DNA of 64,000 nucleotides from assembly GCF_044454545.1 (NCBI RefSeq), contig NZ_JBITDV010000008.1, positions 1 through 64,000 of the forward strand. Direction: 5' to 3'. Under the pieces are notes generated by a model that worked only from the letters and a program-made list of their open reading frames with translations, made no database searches and was not told the origin of the DNA. The stretch comes from Cryptosporangium sp044454545. GTDB lineage: Bacteria > Actinomycetota > Actinomycetes > Mycobacteriales > Cryptosporangiaceae. Of the stretch, positions 25,850-34,563 are shown piece by piece. Numbering within the stretch: the stretch's first letter is position 1; each line of letters begins with the position of its first letter. A program made the translations under genes and the position numbers.

Positions 25850-26800
25850 GTGGAGATCGAACCGCCGCTCGGGCGTTACCGGATCCGTCTCGGTGCCGAT
25901 GTCGCCGAGGCGTTGGGCACCGGCGCGCCGGTCGTCGCACTGGAGAGCACGATCCTGTCGCACGGGCTGCCGCGTCCGATGAACCTGGAGGTCGGCGGCG
26001 AGATCGAGCGTACGGTCCGGGCCGCGGGCGCGGTACCGGCCACGGTCGGCGTGCTCGGCGGGGAGATCTGGGTCGGCCTCGACGCCGGGCAGCTCGAGCA
26101 CCTGGCGCTGACCGACGGCGTGGCCAAGGCCAGCGTCCGCGACCTGCCGGTGGTGGCGGCCAAGGGGCTGGACGGCGCGACGACCGTCGCCAGCACGGCG
26201 GCGATCGCGGCCGCGGCCGGTATCGCGGTGTTCGCGACCGGCGGCCTCGGCGGCGTCCACCGCGCCGCGTCGACGACGTTCGACGAGTCGGCCGACCTCG
26301 GCGCACTGTCCCGGACGCCGATCGCGGTGGTCTGCGCGGGCGTCAAATCGATCCTGGACGTACCGGCGACGCTGGAGCGGCTCGAGTCCTCGGGCGTGAC
26401 CGTCCTCGGGTACCGGACCGACCGGTTCCCGGGCTTCTACCTCTCCGACTCCGGCTACCCGATCGGGTGGCGCGCGGAGAACCCGGAGGAGATCGCCGAC
26501 GTGCTGCGCGCGGCCCGCGAACTCAAGCTGGGGTCGGGCGCGGTCGTGGTGGCGAACCCGCTGCCGGTCGACGAGCAGCTCGACCCGGCGCTGCACGACC
26601 GTGTGCTGGCCGAGGGCCTCGCCGGGCTCGAACGCGAGCACGTCACCGGCAAGGACGTGACGCCGTACCTGCTCGCGCACTTCCACTCGGCGACGCACGG
26701 CGAGAGCCTGACCGTGAACACCCGGATCATCCTGCGCAACGCCGAACTCGCCGGGCGGATCGCAGTGGCCTTCGCCGGGTCCCGTACGGTCCTCGCATGA
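25850..26800 (+). CDS. psuG: Pseudouridine-5'-phosphate glycosidase
   Basis: A 316-aa enzyme that splits pseudouridine 5'-phosphate into uracil and ribose 5-phosphate. Active-site regions are intact: ALESTILSHGLPRP (Glu), AKASVRDLPVVAAKGLDGATTVAST (Lys), CAGVKSILD (second Lys), plus ANPLP and VTPYLL. It is followed after 29 bp by a PfkB kinase that should make its substrate. Acts in the cytosol to salvage modified RNA nucleosides. Confidence 0.95.
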   Translation: MEIEPPLGRYRIRLGADVAEALGTGAPVVALESTILSHGLPRPMNLEVGGEIERTVRAAGAVPATVGVLGGEIWVGLDAGQLEHLALTDGVAKASVRDLPVVAAKGLDGATTVASTAAIAAAAGIAVFATGGLGGVHRAASTTFDESADLGALSRTPIAVVCAGVKSILDVPATLERLESSGVTVLGYRTDRFPGFYLSDSGYPIGWRAENPEEIADVLRAARELKLGSGAVVVANPLPVDEQLDPALHDRVLAEGLAGLEREHVTGKDVTPYLLAHFHSATHGESLTVNTRIILRNAELAGRIAVAFAGSRTVLA

Positions 26801-26829
26801 TTTCGCGCCGGTCCGGTAGCTGACCCGTC

Positions 26830-27726
26830 GTGAGTACCGGCGCGGGGCGGGTGATGGTCGTCGGTGACCTGGCGACCGACATCGTGATCCGCACCGAGGG
26901 GCCACCGGCGGTCGGCTCGGACCGGCCGGCGCAGATCCGCTACTCGGGTGGCGGCGCGGCCGCGAACACCGCGGCCTGGCTCGCCAGGGCCGGGGTACCG
27001 GTGACGCTGGCCGCCCGGGTCGGCGACGACGCCCCGGGCCGCGACCGGATCGCCGAGCTGGTCGCCGCCGGCGTGGAGCCCGCGGTCGCGATCGACACCG
27101 AGCTGCCCACCGCGTCGATCGCGGTGCTGGTCGACGGCGACGGCGAGCGGACGATGTTCCCCGACCGGGCCGCCGCCGACCGGCTCGACGCCGCCGACGT
27201 CATCGCGGCCGTCGAACGCCCGGACGTCCGGCACCTGCACCTCTCCGGCTACGCGCTCCTGGACGCCGGGTCGCGCAAGGCCGGGCTGGCCGCGCTGGAG
27301 ACCGCGGGCAGGCGTGGCATCACGGTCTCGGTGGACGCGGCGTCAGCCGCACCGCTCGAGGCGGTCGGAGCGGAGCGGTTCCTGGGCTGGATCGCCGGTA
27401 TCGATCTGCTGCTGGCCAACGCGGCCGAGGCGGCGGTGCTCACCGGGCTGGCGGATCCGTCGGTGTCCGCGGCCCGGCTGGCGACCGTGGTGCGCACCGC
27501 GGTGGTCAAGGACGGCGCCGGCGGGGCGTGGTGGCGCGGCGAGAACGGTGCCGCCTGGGTCGCCGCCGAGCCCGCCCGCCGGGTCGTCGACACGACCGGA
27601 GCCGGCGACGCGTTCGCGGCCGGCCTGCTGGCGGCGTGGCTGAGCGGCGCCGGGCCGGCGGGCGCACTGGCCGCCGGAGCCCGCGCGGGCACGCTGGCCG
27701 TCGGCCTGCCGGGCGCGAGGCCCTGA
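26830..27726 (+). CDS. psuK: PfkB-family carbohydrate kinase, probable pseudouridine kinase
   Basis: A 298-aa ribokinase-fold kinase: N-terminal GDLATDIVIR and SGGGAAANTAAWLARAG, then the PfkB signature DTTGAGDAFAAGLLAAW with the catalytic Asp. Substrate assignment to pseudouridine rests on its position directly after psuG; on sequence alone it could be another sugar kinase. Downstream DUF3099 gene is convergent, five bases away. Confidence 0.87.
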   Translation: MSTGAGRVMVVGDLATDIVIRTEGPPAVGSDRPAQIRYSGGGAAANTAAWLARAGVPVTLAARVGDDAPGRDRIAELVAAGVEPAVAIDTELPTASIAVLVDGDGERTMFPDRAAADRLDAADVIAAVERPDVRHLHLSGYALLDAGSRKAGLAALETAGRRGITVSVDAASAAPLEAVGAERFLGWIAGIDLLLANAAEAAVLTGLADPSVSAARLATVVRTAVVKDGAGGAWWRGENGAAWVAAEPARRVVDTTGAGDAFAAGLLAAWLSGAGPAGALAAGARAGTLAVGLPGARP

Positions 27727-27730
27727 CACC

Positions 27731-28165
27731 TCAGTCGTCGTGGTTGATCACGCGCGCCGACGACGGCGGTAACTCCCGGGTGGGGAGTTCCGGGGTCGAC
27801 GGGGGTTCCTCGGACGGGTGGCCGAGTGCGCGGGCACCGGCGGGGACGCGGCGGAAGCGGTTGCGGAACCTGTTCTCTTCGAGCGGCGGACGATCGTTGG
27901 CGATCATCACCGCCATCCACGGGAACAGGCACATCCCGACCGTCAGGATCACCACCCAGGCCAGCGCGTACGGCACGTCGAGGCTGACCAGGACCGCCGC
28001 CAGGATCAGGCACAGGACCCGCAGCATCATCAGGCCGAAGTACTGGTACTGGCGCCGGCGGAGCTGGTCGGCCGGGCTCTGTTCGGCCTCGGTGATCACC
28101 TCGACCCGCGGTCGCCGTGTGGACACGCGAATACACCCGCTTCGTTTGCTCGCCGTTCCCTCCAT
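27731..28165 (-). CDS. DUF3099 membrane protein
   Basis: About 144 aa with two membrane helices (LMMLRVLCLILAAVLVSL and ALAWVVILTVGMCLFPWMAVMI), preceded by EVITEAEQSP and followed by a Pro-rich cytosolic tail. DUF3099, homologue of Rv2709; function unknown. The start is uncertain: ATG 28165 is used, but GTG 28126 (VSTRRPRVEV) is also reasonable and neither has a good ribosome site. Confidence 0.8.
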   Translation of the reverse strand: MEGTASKRSGCIRVSTRRPRVEVITEAEQSPADQLRRRQYQYFGLMMLRVLCLILAAVLVSLDVPYALAWVVILTVGMCLFPWMAVMIANDRPPLEENRFRNRFRRVPAGARALGHPSEEPPSTPELPTRELPPSSARVINHDD

Positions 28166-28198
28166 CGTTGCACCGCGCACCGCTGTGCGCCACGCGAG

Positions 28199-28924
28199 TC
28201 AGGCCGGAGCGGGCTGAACACCCTTCGCCGGACGCTGGCCGTTGTTCACCGGGCTCGGCTCGACCGGCGGCAACCCGATCAGGCGGCGGCCGGCGTCCAC
28301 GCCTTCGCACTCGACCTGGGCCAGGCCGTAGCCCTGCTTGTGCAAGGCCCAGCGCTCCCGGGTCAGCCGGGACCAGAGCATGTGCGTGACCGCCCCGTCG
28401 TGCACCTCGTAGGTGTCACCGCAGGGGCTGTAACCCAGCGACCGGGTGACGCCCAGCGCCGCGTCGTTGCCCTCGGCCGACTGGCTCTCCACGGCGGTGG
28501 CGCCGAAGCCCACGAACGCGAGGTGCAGCGCGAGCGCCCGCATCGCCTTCCCGTGCCCCTGACGCCGGTGCTCGGCTCCGAGCCAGGACGACGTCTCGAC
28601 GATCCGGCGGCGCGGGAAATCGTCGGCCATCAGGTCTTGCTGGCCGACCAGCACGCCGTCGACGTACGCGGCCAGGCAGATGCGCCACTGCGTCGGCGCC
28701 AGCTCGGCCCGCGACCGCCAGATGTGACGCAGCACGGCCTGAGCGGCGACCTCGGCCGGAGTCGTCACACCGCTGATCGGCAGCGACGGGTCGTGCCCGG
28801 CCTCGACCGGGACCAGCGCCGCCAGTGCGGGCAGATCCTCGTCGGTCGGCGGGCGCAGCTCGATGTTCCCGGCACGGACGCGCAGCCCGGCCAGCGGCCA
28901 GAGCTTCGGGTCGGCACAGCTCAT
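28199..28924 (-). CDS. GNAT family N-acetyltransferase
   Basis: A 241-aa acetyltransferase with the acetyl-CoA loop EHRRQGHGKAMRALALHLAF and downstream NDAALGVTRSLGY. The N-terminus has IELRPPTDEDLPALAALVP. The C-terminal 40 residues are extended and Pro-rich. The substrate is unknown. Its ATG overlaps the stop of the upstream DNA glycosylase gene as ATGA, so the two are cotranslated. Confidence 0.88.
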   Translation of the reverse strand: MSCADPKLWPLAGLRVRAGNIELRPPTDEDLPALAALVPVEAGHDPSLPISGVTTPAEVAAQAVLRHIWRSRAELAPTQWRICLAAYVDGVLVGQQDLMADDFPRRRIVETSSWLGAEHRRQGHGKAMRALALHLAFVGFGATAVESQSAEGNDAALGVTRSLGYSPCGDTYEVHDGAVTHMLWSRLTRERWALHKQGYGLAQVECEGVDAGRRLIGLPPVEPSPVNNGQRPAKGVQPAPA

Positions 28925-29502
28925 CGAGCAGCCTCCTTCGCCTTGGCTTTCGCCGCCTTCTTGAACTCCCGGACCGCCTGCAGGGTCTCCGGGCCGGTCA
29001 CGTCGGCGACCGATCTCCTCGACCCGTCCTCGCCGTACGCGCCCGCGGCCTCGCGCCAGCCCTCGGGCCGCACGCCGAACTGCTTGCCGAGCAGCGCCAC
29101 GAAGATGCGGGCCTTCTGCTCACCGAAGCCCGGCAGCGCCCGCACCCGCGTCAGCAGCTCGGCTCCGCTGACCGCCGTCGTCCACAGCCGGGCGGTGTCG
29201 CCGTCGTAGGCGTCCAGCAGCGTGGACGCGAGCGACTGCACGCGGCCGGCCATCGACTGGGGGTAGCGGTGCAGGGCGGGAGGCGTCGCGAACAGCGCGG
29301 CGAACTCCTCCTGGTCGAAGGCGGCGATCGCCGCCGCGTCCAACCGCGAGACGCCCATCCGGGTGGCCAGCAACCAGGGCGCGCCGAACGCGCGCTCCAT
29401 CGGGAACTGCTGGTCGAGAAGCATGCCGACCAGCAAGGCCAGCGGGTCGTCGGCCAGGAACGCGTCGGCATCGACGTCCTGGCTCAGCCGCAGCGTCACC
29501 AT
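28921..29502 (-). CDS. HhH-GPD-type base-excision DNA repair protein
   Basis: A 193-aa compact protein of the HhH-GPD fold: LLVGMLLDQQFPMERAF at the N-terminus and the hairpin RVRALPGFGEQKARIFVALLGKQFG. It should recognise or excise damaged bases, but the catalytic Asp typical of Nth/AlkA is not evident, so activity is uncertain. The C-terminus is Lys/Ala-rich. Overlaps the GNAT gene by four bases. Confidence 0.85.
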   Translation of the reverse strand: MVTLRLSQDVDADAFLADDPLALLVGMLLDQQFPMERAFGAPWLLATRMGVSRLDAAAIAAFDQEEFAALFATPPALHRYPQSMAGRVQSLASTLLDAYDGDTARLWTTAVSGAELLTRVRALPGFGEQKARIFVALLGKQFGVRPEGWREAAGAYGEDGSRRSVADVTGPETLQAVREFKKAAKAKAKEAAR

Positions 29503-29579
29503 GGGACCAGCGTGCCACGCCGGGCCCCCTCCGCTCCCCCGGGGGCGCAGGAGACTCGGCGGAGGGAGAGGATGGCCGG

Positions 29580-31076
29580 GTGACCGACCCGTTGCTCGCT
29601 CCCGACCAGATCGACGCGCTGCGTACCGCTTTGCGGAACGCGGAATTCACCCCTCAGGGGGTCGCCGACTACCTCGGCGAGACCGCGGGCGGGGCGCTCG
29701 GCCGGGGCGAGTTCCTCGCGGTGCGGCACACGATCCGTGACCGCGGCGACAACGACCCGCGGGGCACCTTGATCGATCTGTTTCCGACCGGCGGAACCGT
29801 CTCCGAGAAGGCCGCCGAGGCCGCGTTCGGCGCGTTCGGCCTGGCCGGAGCGATCTCCACCGGGCTCGTCGAGAAGGTAGGAGACGAGGTGAGAGCCGCG
29901 ATCGACCTCTCGCCTTACGGCGACGACGACGGTGACTGGTGGGTACTGTCCGATCTCGGTTCGGACGTCCGGCCCGGTCCGGTCCGCAGCGACCACGTGC
30001 TCGGGATCGGGGGTGCGTCGGTGACGCTGGCGCAGTCGACGGTCCGGCCGGATGTCCGGAGTGCCCTGGATCTGGGGACCGGTTGCGGGGTCCAGGCCCT
30101 GCACCTCTCCCGGCACGTCGAGGCCGTCACTGTGACGGATCTCTCCGAGCGTGCGGTGCGGTTCGCGGTGACCAACGCGGCACTCAACGGCTTCTCCTGG
30201 GAGGCGCTCCGCGGCGATCTGGCGGCACCGGTTGCAGGTCGCCGGTTCGACCTGGTGGTGAGCAACCCGCCGTTCGTCGTCGGCCCACGCCGGTCGGAGG
30301 CCGACCGCATGGTCTACCGCGATTCCGGACGCGAGGGCGACGGCATCTGCGCCGAACTCGTCGCCGCGCTGCCGGACCTGCTGAACCCGGGCGGGTACGG
30401 GCAGCTGCTGGCCAACTGGCTACACGTCGAGGGTGTGCCCTGGGAGGAGCGGGTCGGAGCCTGGCTGTCGGCCACCGGGCTGGACGCCCACGCGGTGCAG
30501 CGGGAGGCGCTCGACCCGGCCGGCTACGTGGCGCTCTGGCTCCGCGACGCCGGCGAACTGACCAGCGAGGCCGCCGCGCGCCGGACCGACGAGTGGCTCG
30601 ACTGGTTCGCCGAGAACCGCATCGACGCGGTCGGCTTCGGGCTGATCAGCGTCCACGCGTCCGGGTCGGACCAGCCGATCGTGCGGGTCGAGGAGGCGAT
30701 GCAGGAGCACGACGCGGTGCTCGGCCCGGAGGTCGCGGCCTGGTTCGAGCGCGTCTCCTTCGTCCGGGGCGCGGACCTGCTGGCGACGAAGTTCGTCACC
30801 GCGCCGTCGCTGCGGCTGCGGCAGCACGCGTCGATGGGTGAGGACGGCTGGGACGTCGACACCCAGATCCTGGCGATGGAGAGCGGCTGGCGCTGGGCCC
30901 AGGAGATCGACCCGGTGACGGTGGCCCTGGTCGGTGGTTGCGACGGCAGCGTGACGCTGGGCGACCAGCTCGCGGTGCTCGCGGCCGCGTACGAGGCCGA
31001 GCCGATCGCGCTCGCCACGGTCGCGATCCCGCTGGTGGGGCAGATGGTCGAGCGCGGAATGCTGCTGCCGGCATGA
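29580..31076 (+). CDS. Class I SAM-dependent methyltransferase (HemK/PrmC-like, DUF7059 N-terminal domain)
   Basis: A 498-aa protein. An N-terminal helical domain (about residues 1-95) is followed by a beta-rich linker. The Rossmann methyltransferase has motif I (LDLGTGCGVQALHL, about residue 160) and the amino-methylating motif NPPFV (about residue 230). The C-terminal 200 residues are specific to the actinobacterial family. NPPF suggests methylation of an exocyclic amine in a protein glutamine, adenine or guanine; the target is unknown. Its TGA overlaps the dtd ATG. Confidence 0.85.
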   Translation: MTDPLLAPDQIDALRTALRNAEFTPQGVADYLGETAGGALGRGEFLAVRHTIRDRGDNDPRGTLIDLFPTGGTVSEKAAEAAFGAFGLAGAISTGLVEKVGDEVRAAIDLSPYGDDDGDWWVLSDLGSDVRPGPVRSDHVLGIGGASVTLAQSTVRPDVRSALDLGTGCGVQALHLSRHVEAVTVTDLSERAVRFAVTNAALNGFSWEALRGDLAAPVAGRRFDLVVSNPPFVVGPRRSEADRMVYRDSGREGDGICAELVAALPDLLNPGGYGQLLANWLHVEGVPWEERVGAWLSATGLDAHAVQREALDPAGYVALWLRDAGELTSEAAARRTDEWLDWFAENRIDAVGFGLISVHASGSDQPIVRVEEAMQEHDAVLGPEVAAWFERVSFVRGADLLATKFVTAPSLRLRQHASMGEDGWDVDTQILAMESGWRWAQEIDPVTVALVGGCDGSVTLGDQLAVLAAAYEAEPIALATVAIPLVGQMVERGMLLPA

Positions 31077-31495
31077 GGGCCGTCATCCAGACCGTGTTGT
31101 CGGCGTCGGTCACGGTCGGCGACGAGGTCGTCGGGGAGATCTCCGACGGGCTGCTCGTGCTCGTCGGCGTGGCCCGCACCGATACCGACGCCGAGGCCGC
31201 GCTGCTCGCCCGCAAGGTTCACGAGCTGCGGATCCTGGACGGCGAGCGGTCGGCGTCGGACGTCGGGGCGCCGCTGCTCGTCGTCAGCCAGTTCACGCTC
31301 TACGCCGACACCCGGAAGGGTCGGCGTCCGTCGTGGCAGGCGGCGGCTCCGGCCGAGCAGGCCGAGCCCCTCGTCGACGCGGTCGTGGCCGCACTTCGCG
31401 AGCGCGGCGCGAAGGTCGAAACAGGACGATTCCGGGCGCACATGCTCGTCGCGTCGGTCAACGTCGGGCCGCAGACCATCCTTCTCGAGATTTAA
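31073..31495 (+). CDS. dtd: D-aminoacyl-tRNA deacylase
   Basis: A 140-aa dimeric enzyme that hydrolyses D-aminoacyl-tRNA (and Gly-tRNA-Ala) to recycle tRNA. It contains MRAVIQTVLSASVTV, the signature SQFTLYADTRKGRRPSW, and a Gly-Pro motif in VNVGPQT (usually NxGPVT). The ATG overlaps the methyltransferase stop as ATGA; the larger upstream frame is a shadow. Confidence 0.95.
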   Translation: MRAVIQTVLSASVTVGDEVVGEISDGLLVLVGVARTDTDAEAALLARKVHELRILDGERSASDVGAPLLVVSQFTLYADTRKGRRPSWQAAAPAEQAEPLVDAVVAALRERGAKVETGRFRAHMLVASVNVGPQTILLEI

Positions 31496-31590
31496 GGGCG
31501 CTTAAGGACGGAACGAAGCCCCGTTAAGGCCTGGGTCGTCGATTCGGCCATAGCTGGTACCCCTGGCTTCTGTTGCCACCGGATTGCGTT

Positions 31591-31596
31591 TACCGT
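31591..31596 (+). promoter_or_regulatory. -10 element (TACCGT) of the sigma-like membrane protein gene
   Basis: TANNNT seven bases before ATG 31604, suggesting a leaderless transcript and fixing the start. Confidence 0.4.
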
Positions 31597-31603
31597 GCGG
31601 TCC

Positions 31604-33187
31604 ATGGACGACGTGGCGCTAGTGACTGCGGTGCAGCGCGGTGACGAAGAGGCGCTGGCCGACCTGTTCGAGGAGACCCACGGCTGGACGTACTCCACCT
31701 GCCTGAACGCTCTTCGTGACCCGGACGCCGCGCAGGAGGCCACCGCGCGGGTGTTCGAGGTGTCGGTGCGGACGCGGCTGGCCGGGGCCCGGGAGTTACG
31801 CCCGGCGATGATCCGGCTGATCCATGACGCGTGCCTCGAGGTCGAGCAGGAACTGGGCAAGAAGCGTTGGCTGCGCCGGAAGGGCGAGCAGCCGCCGGCC
31901 GCGCCGGACCCCCGGGAACTGCGGCTGGTCGCCTGGCGCGCGGCCGGCGACCTGAGCGGGCCCGACCGGATCCTGTTCGCGGTCTCGGCCGGGGCCGGGC
32001 TGACCGGGCGGTCGATCGCGGCCGCGGTCGACGCCGAGAAGCCGGACGCGATCGCGAAGCGGCTCGACGCGATCCGCGAGCACGTGGTGGCCGACGTCCT
32101 GGCCGCACGGTCGCTGGACGACTGCCCGGAACTGCGGGACACGCTGCGGTACTCGGCCAAGGAACCGGACGCGGCGGCGCGGAAGAAGGTGCACGCGCAC
32201 CTCTCCGGGCGGGGCAAAACGCCGGCCTGCACGAGGTGCGCGGCGGCCTACGAGCGCTGGCCGCTGCCCGCGCTCGCCGCCCTGCTGCCGCTCACCGCAG
32301 TGCCCACCGGCCTGAACGACGTGATCCTCGACCGGATGGAACGGGCGCTGCGCGCGATCGAAGACACCGGCACCGACGTGATCCGCGTCGATACCGGCAC
32401 GCACGCGGTGATCGACGGCGCCACCGGAACGCTCCTGGAGCCGGAACCGGAACCCGGGCCGGAGCCCGCGCCCGAGCCCGCGAGGCCCCGGGGGCCGCAG
32501 CGGCGGTTCGCCGGCGCGGCCACCGTGACGGTCGTGGTGGCGGTGCTGGTGCTCAGTACGGCCGGGGCGGTTGCCCTGAACTCGTACCGCCGGCCGACCG
32601 GCGTGACCGAGAAACTCGCGGCTGCCGACCGCACCGATCCGATGAGTGCGAAGCCCTCGCCGATCGCCGCACCGGCCGGTGCGCATGCCGCCCCGGTCCG
32701 GCGGTCGGCCTCGCCGACGCCGAGGTCCACGCCGAAGGACGACCTCGAGGTTCCGGTCGCCAGGACCTCCCGGGTCCCGGCCCGGTCGCCGTCGATCCGC
32801 CCGGTCGCGGGTACAGTCGCGGGCTCGGTCTCCCCGAGCACGCCGGCCCGGACCGCCAACCCGTTCGCCGGTTTCGGGACGCTGCGGATCACCGGCCCCG
32901 GTGGCACCGTGAACGCCTCCGGCGCCGACCAGGCCGAGGTGACGCTCTCGGTCGCGGTCCCGTCCGGCTTCGACGAAGCGCTGCTGGACTCGGCGCTCAC
33001 CTGGTCGGGGTCGTACGTCCTGAAGAAGGAGACCCAGTACGCGGACCTGGGCAGCGGTCAGTACGCCTGGGCCGCCCTCGCGGCGGCGCCCCGCTGCAAC
33101 ACGAAGTGGACGATCACCGCCAAGCTGACCCCGCCCGACGGCGCCGCGCAGACCGCGACCACGACGGTCACGATCGCTACGTGCTAA
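31604..33187 (+). CDS. Membrane-anchored sigma-70-like protein with extracytoplasmic domain
   Basis: A 527-aa multidomain protein. Residues 1-75 resemble region 2 of an ECF sigma factor (DVALVTAVQRGDEEALADLFEE, ALRDPDAAQEATARVFEV). Residues 110-165 resemble a degenerate region 4 (LSGPDRILFAVSAGAGLTGRSIAAAV). Next is an anti-sigma-like HL...CTRC element (His199, Cys209, Cys212; the spacing is longer than the usual HxxxCxxC). A Glu/Pro linker, one membrane helix (about 303-325), a Ser/Thr/Pro-rich stretch and a beta-rich C-terminal domain (about 420-527, with two Cys) follow. It may be a sigma/anti-sigma fusion or a sensor derived from one; DNA binding is unproven. Confidence 0.7.
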   Translation: MDDVALVTAVQRGDEEALADLFEETHGWTYSTCLNALRDPDAAQEATARVFEVSVRTRLAGARELRPAMIRLIHDACLEVEQELGKKRWLRRKGEQPPAAPDPRELRLVAWRAAGDLSGPDRILFAVSAGAGLTGRSIAAAVDAEKPDAIAKRLDAIREHVVADVLAARSLDDCPELRDTLRYSAKEPDAAARKKVHAHLSGRGKTPACTRCAAAYERWPLPALAALLPLTAVPTGLNDVILDRMERALRAIEDTGTDVIRVDTGTHAVIDGATGTLLEPEPEPGPEPAPEPARPRGPQRRFAGAATVTVVVAVLVLSTAGAVALNSYRRPTGVTEKLAAADRTDPMSAKPSPIAAPAGAHAAPVRRSASPTPRSTPKDDLEVPVARTSRVPARSPSIRPVAGTVAGSVSPSTPARTANPFAGFGTLRITGPGGTVNASGADQAEVTLSVAVPSGFDEALLDSALTWSGSYVLKKETQYADLGSGQYAWAALAAAPRCNTKWTITAKLTPPDGAAQTATTTVTIATC

Positions 33188-34128
33188 GCGACGACCAGTG
33201 GTAGCACGAACGCCCAGAACGGGGCGGTGACGACCACCACCGCGGCCGCGTAAGACAACGTCCGCAGCGACAGCGACGGGGCCGGAGGCGCCAGCAGACG
33301 CTGCACCCGCGGCAACAGCGCGAGCTCGGTCGACGCCAGCGAGCCGGTCGGTGCCACCCCGGTCGCCCCGGCCACCCCGACCCGAGCCAGCGCGGCCGCC
33401 AGCACGTTCCGGTCGCGCCCGAGGCAGGCCCGGTCGTCGGCGAGCATCTCGACGAGCTGGGCCACCGCCAGTCGCGTCCGCTGCGTGCCGGCCAGCCCGA
33501 ACAGCGCCTCCGACCAGGCCGCGAACGGCAACAGCAGCAGGTCGTGGCGCTCGGCCAGATGCGCGTGTTCGTGCGCCAGCACCGCGTCCAGTTCGTCGGG
33601 TTCGAGAAGGGACAGCGCACCGGTCGTGATGACGACCCGGGAGCTCGGCCCGGGCAGGCAGTAGGCCGCCGCGGCCGGGTGCTCGATCAACCGGGCGCCC
33701 GCGCCGGTGGCCCGAGCCGGGCTGACCCGGTTGGGCCAGGGAGTGCTGACGAGATCGACCAGCTCACGCTGACGCGAGCGCATCCGGCCGGCCCGCCACG
33801 ACGACACCCCGGTCATCGCGAGCAGCCAGCCGAACAGACCGACCGCCGCACCGAGCAGGAACAGGTGCAGGACGTCGAGACCGCCGGTCAGCGCACCGGC
33901 CCGGACGTACGCGGCGAGCGCACGGGGCAGCGAACCGGCCAGCGGCGCCAGCGCGGCGGCCAGCACCGCGCCACCCGCGGCCAGGCCGGCGGCCAGGCCG
34001 AGCGCCTGCCAGAGCACGAGGACCGCACGCGGCTCGCGCTGCACCCAGTGCGCCCGGGACAGCACGGCCGGCACCGGCCCGATCAACAGCACGGCGACCA
34101 CGCCGAGACCCGCAACCGTGGGGAGCAC
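33184..34128 (-). CDS. M56 family (BlaR1-like) membrane metallopeptidase
   Basis: A 314-aa integral membrane zinc protease. The HExxH zinc motif is LAHEHAHLAERHD, with a downstream Asp in EMLADDRAC. It has about three N-terminal and one C-terminal helices. It lacks the penicillin-binding sensor domain of BlaR1, so the trigger is unknown. It lies nine bases downstream of a BlaI-type repressor gene, its expected proteolytic target or partner (known for the family). Confidence 0.9.
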   Translation of the reverse strand: MLPTVAGLGVVAVLLIGPVPAVLSRAHWVQREPRAVLVLWQALGLAAGLAAGGAVLAAALAPLAGSLPRALAAYVRAGALTGGLDVLHLFLLGAAVGLFGWLLAMTGVSSWRAGRMRSRQRELVDLVSTPWPNRVSPARATGAGARLIEHPAAAAYCLPGPSSRVVITTGALSLLEPDELDAVLAHEHAHLAERHDLLLLPFAAWSEALFGLAGTQRTRLAVAQLVEMLADDRACLGRDRNVLAAALARVGVAGATGVAPTGSLASTELALLPRVQRLLAPPAPSLSLRTLSYAAAVVVVTAPFWAFVLPLVVA

Positions 34129-34137
34129 GACGCGGGC

Positions 34138-34512
34138 CTAGGCCGAGGCCTTGCCCGCCCGGCGCAGGGCCTGATCGAGGGCACCGGAGAGGGCTTCGGC
34201 CTCCTCCGGGCTCACCCGACCGGCGAACCGGACCAGCGCCGCGGTGCGGTCGGCGGCGTCACCGAGCGCTTCGTCCATCAGCTCGGCGATGTAGTCCTCG
34301 CGCGTCGCGGTCGGGGTGTAGGTGTGCGCCCACCGGTCGCGGCACCGCTCGACCCGGCCCTTCGACTCCAGGCGCGACAGCACGGTCAGCACCGTGGTCT
34401 TGGCCAGTTCACGGTTCGCCAGCGAGTCAGCGACTTCACGCGCGGTTCTCGGAGCGTCCGCGGACCAGAGGACCTCCATCACCGCACGCTCCAGCTCGCC
34501 CAATCGGGCCAT
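34138..34512 (-). CDS. BlaI/MecI/CopY family transcriptional repressor
   Basis: A 124-aa dimeric winged-helix repressor: MARLGELERAVMEVLWSADAPRTAREVAD, the recognition-helix region KTTVLTVLSRLESKGRV, and a C-terminal dimerisation region. AAGGAG six bases before the ATG. A perfect palindrome 37 bases upstream is the likely operator for autoregulation of this gene and the M56 peptidase gene. Confidence 0.93.
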   Translation of the reverse strand: MARLGELERAVMEVLWSADAPRTAREVADSLANRELAKTTVLTVLSRLESKGRVERCRDRWAHTYTPTATREDYIAELMDEALGDAADRTAALVRFAGRVSPEEAEALSGALDQALRRAGKASA

Positions 34513-34548
34513 GGGGGTCTCCTTCCACCGCGAGGGGCTGGCCCCCAG

Positions 34549-34563
34549 TCTACGGAACGTAGA
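34549..34563. promoter_or_regulatory. Candidate BlaI operator
   Basis: TCTACG-GAA-CGTAGA, a perfect inverted repeat with six-base arms, upstream of the BlaI-like gene. Its TAC...GTA core is like known BlaI/MecI boxes (TACA...TGTA). Confidence 0.5.
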
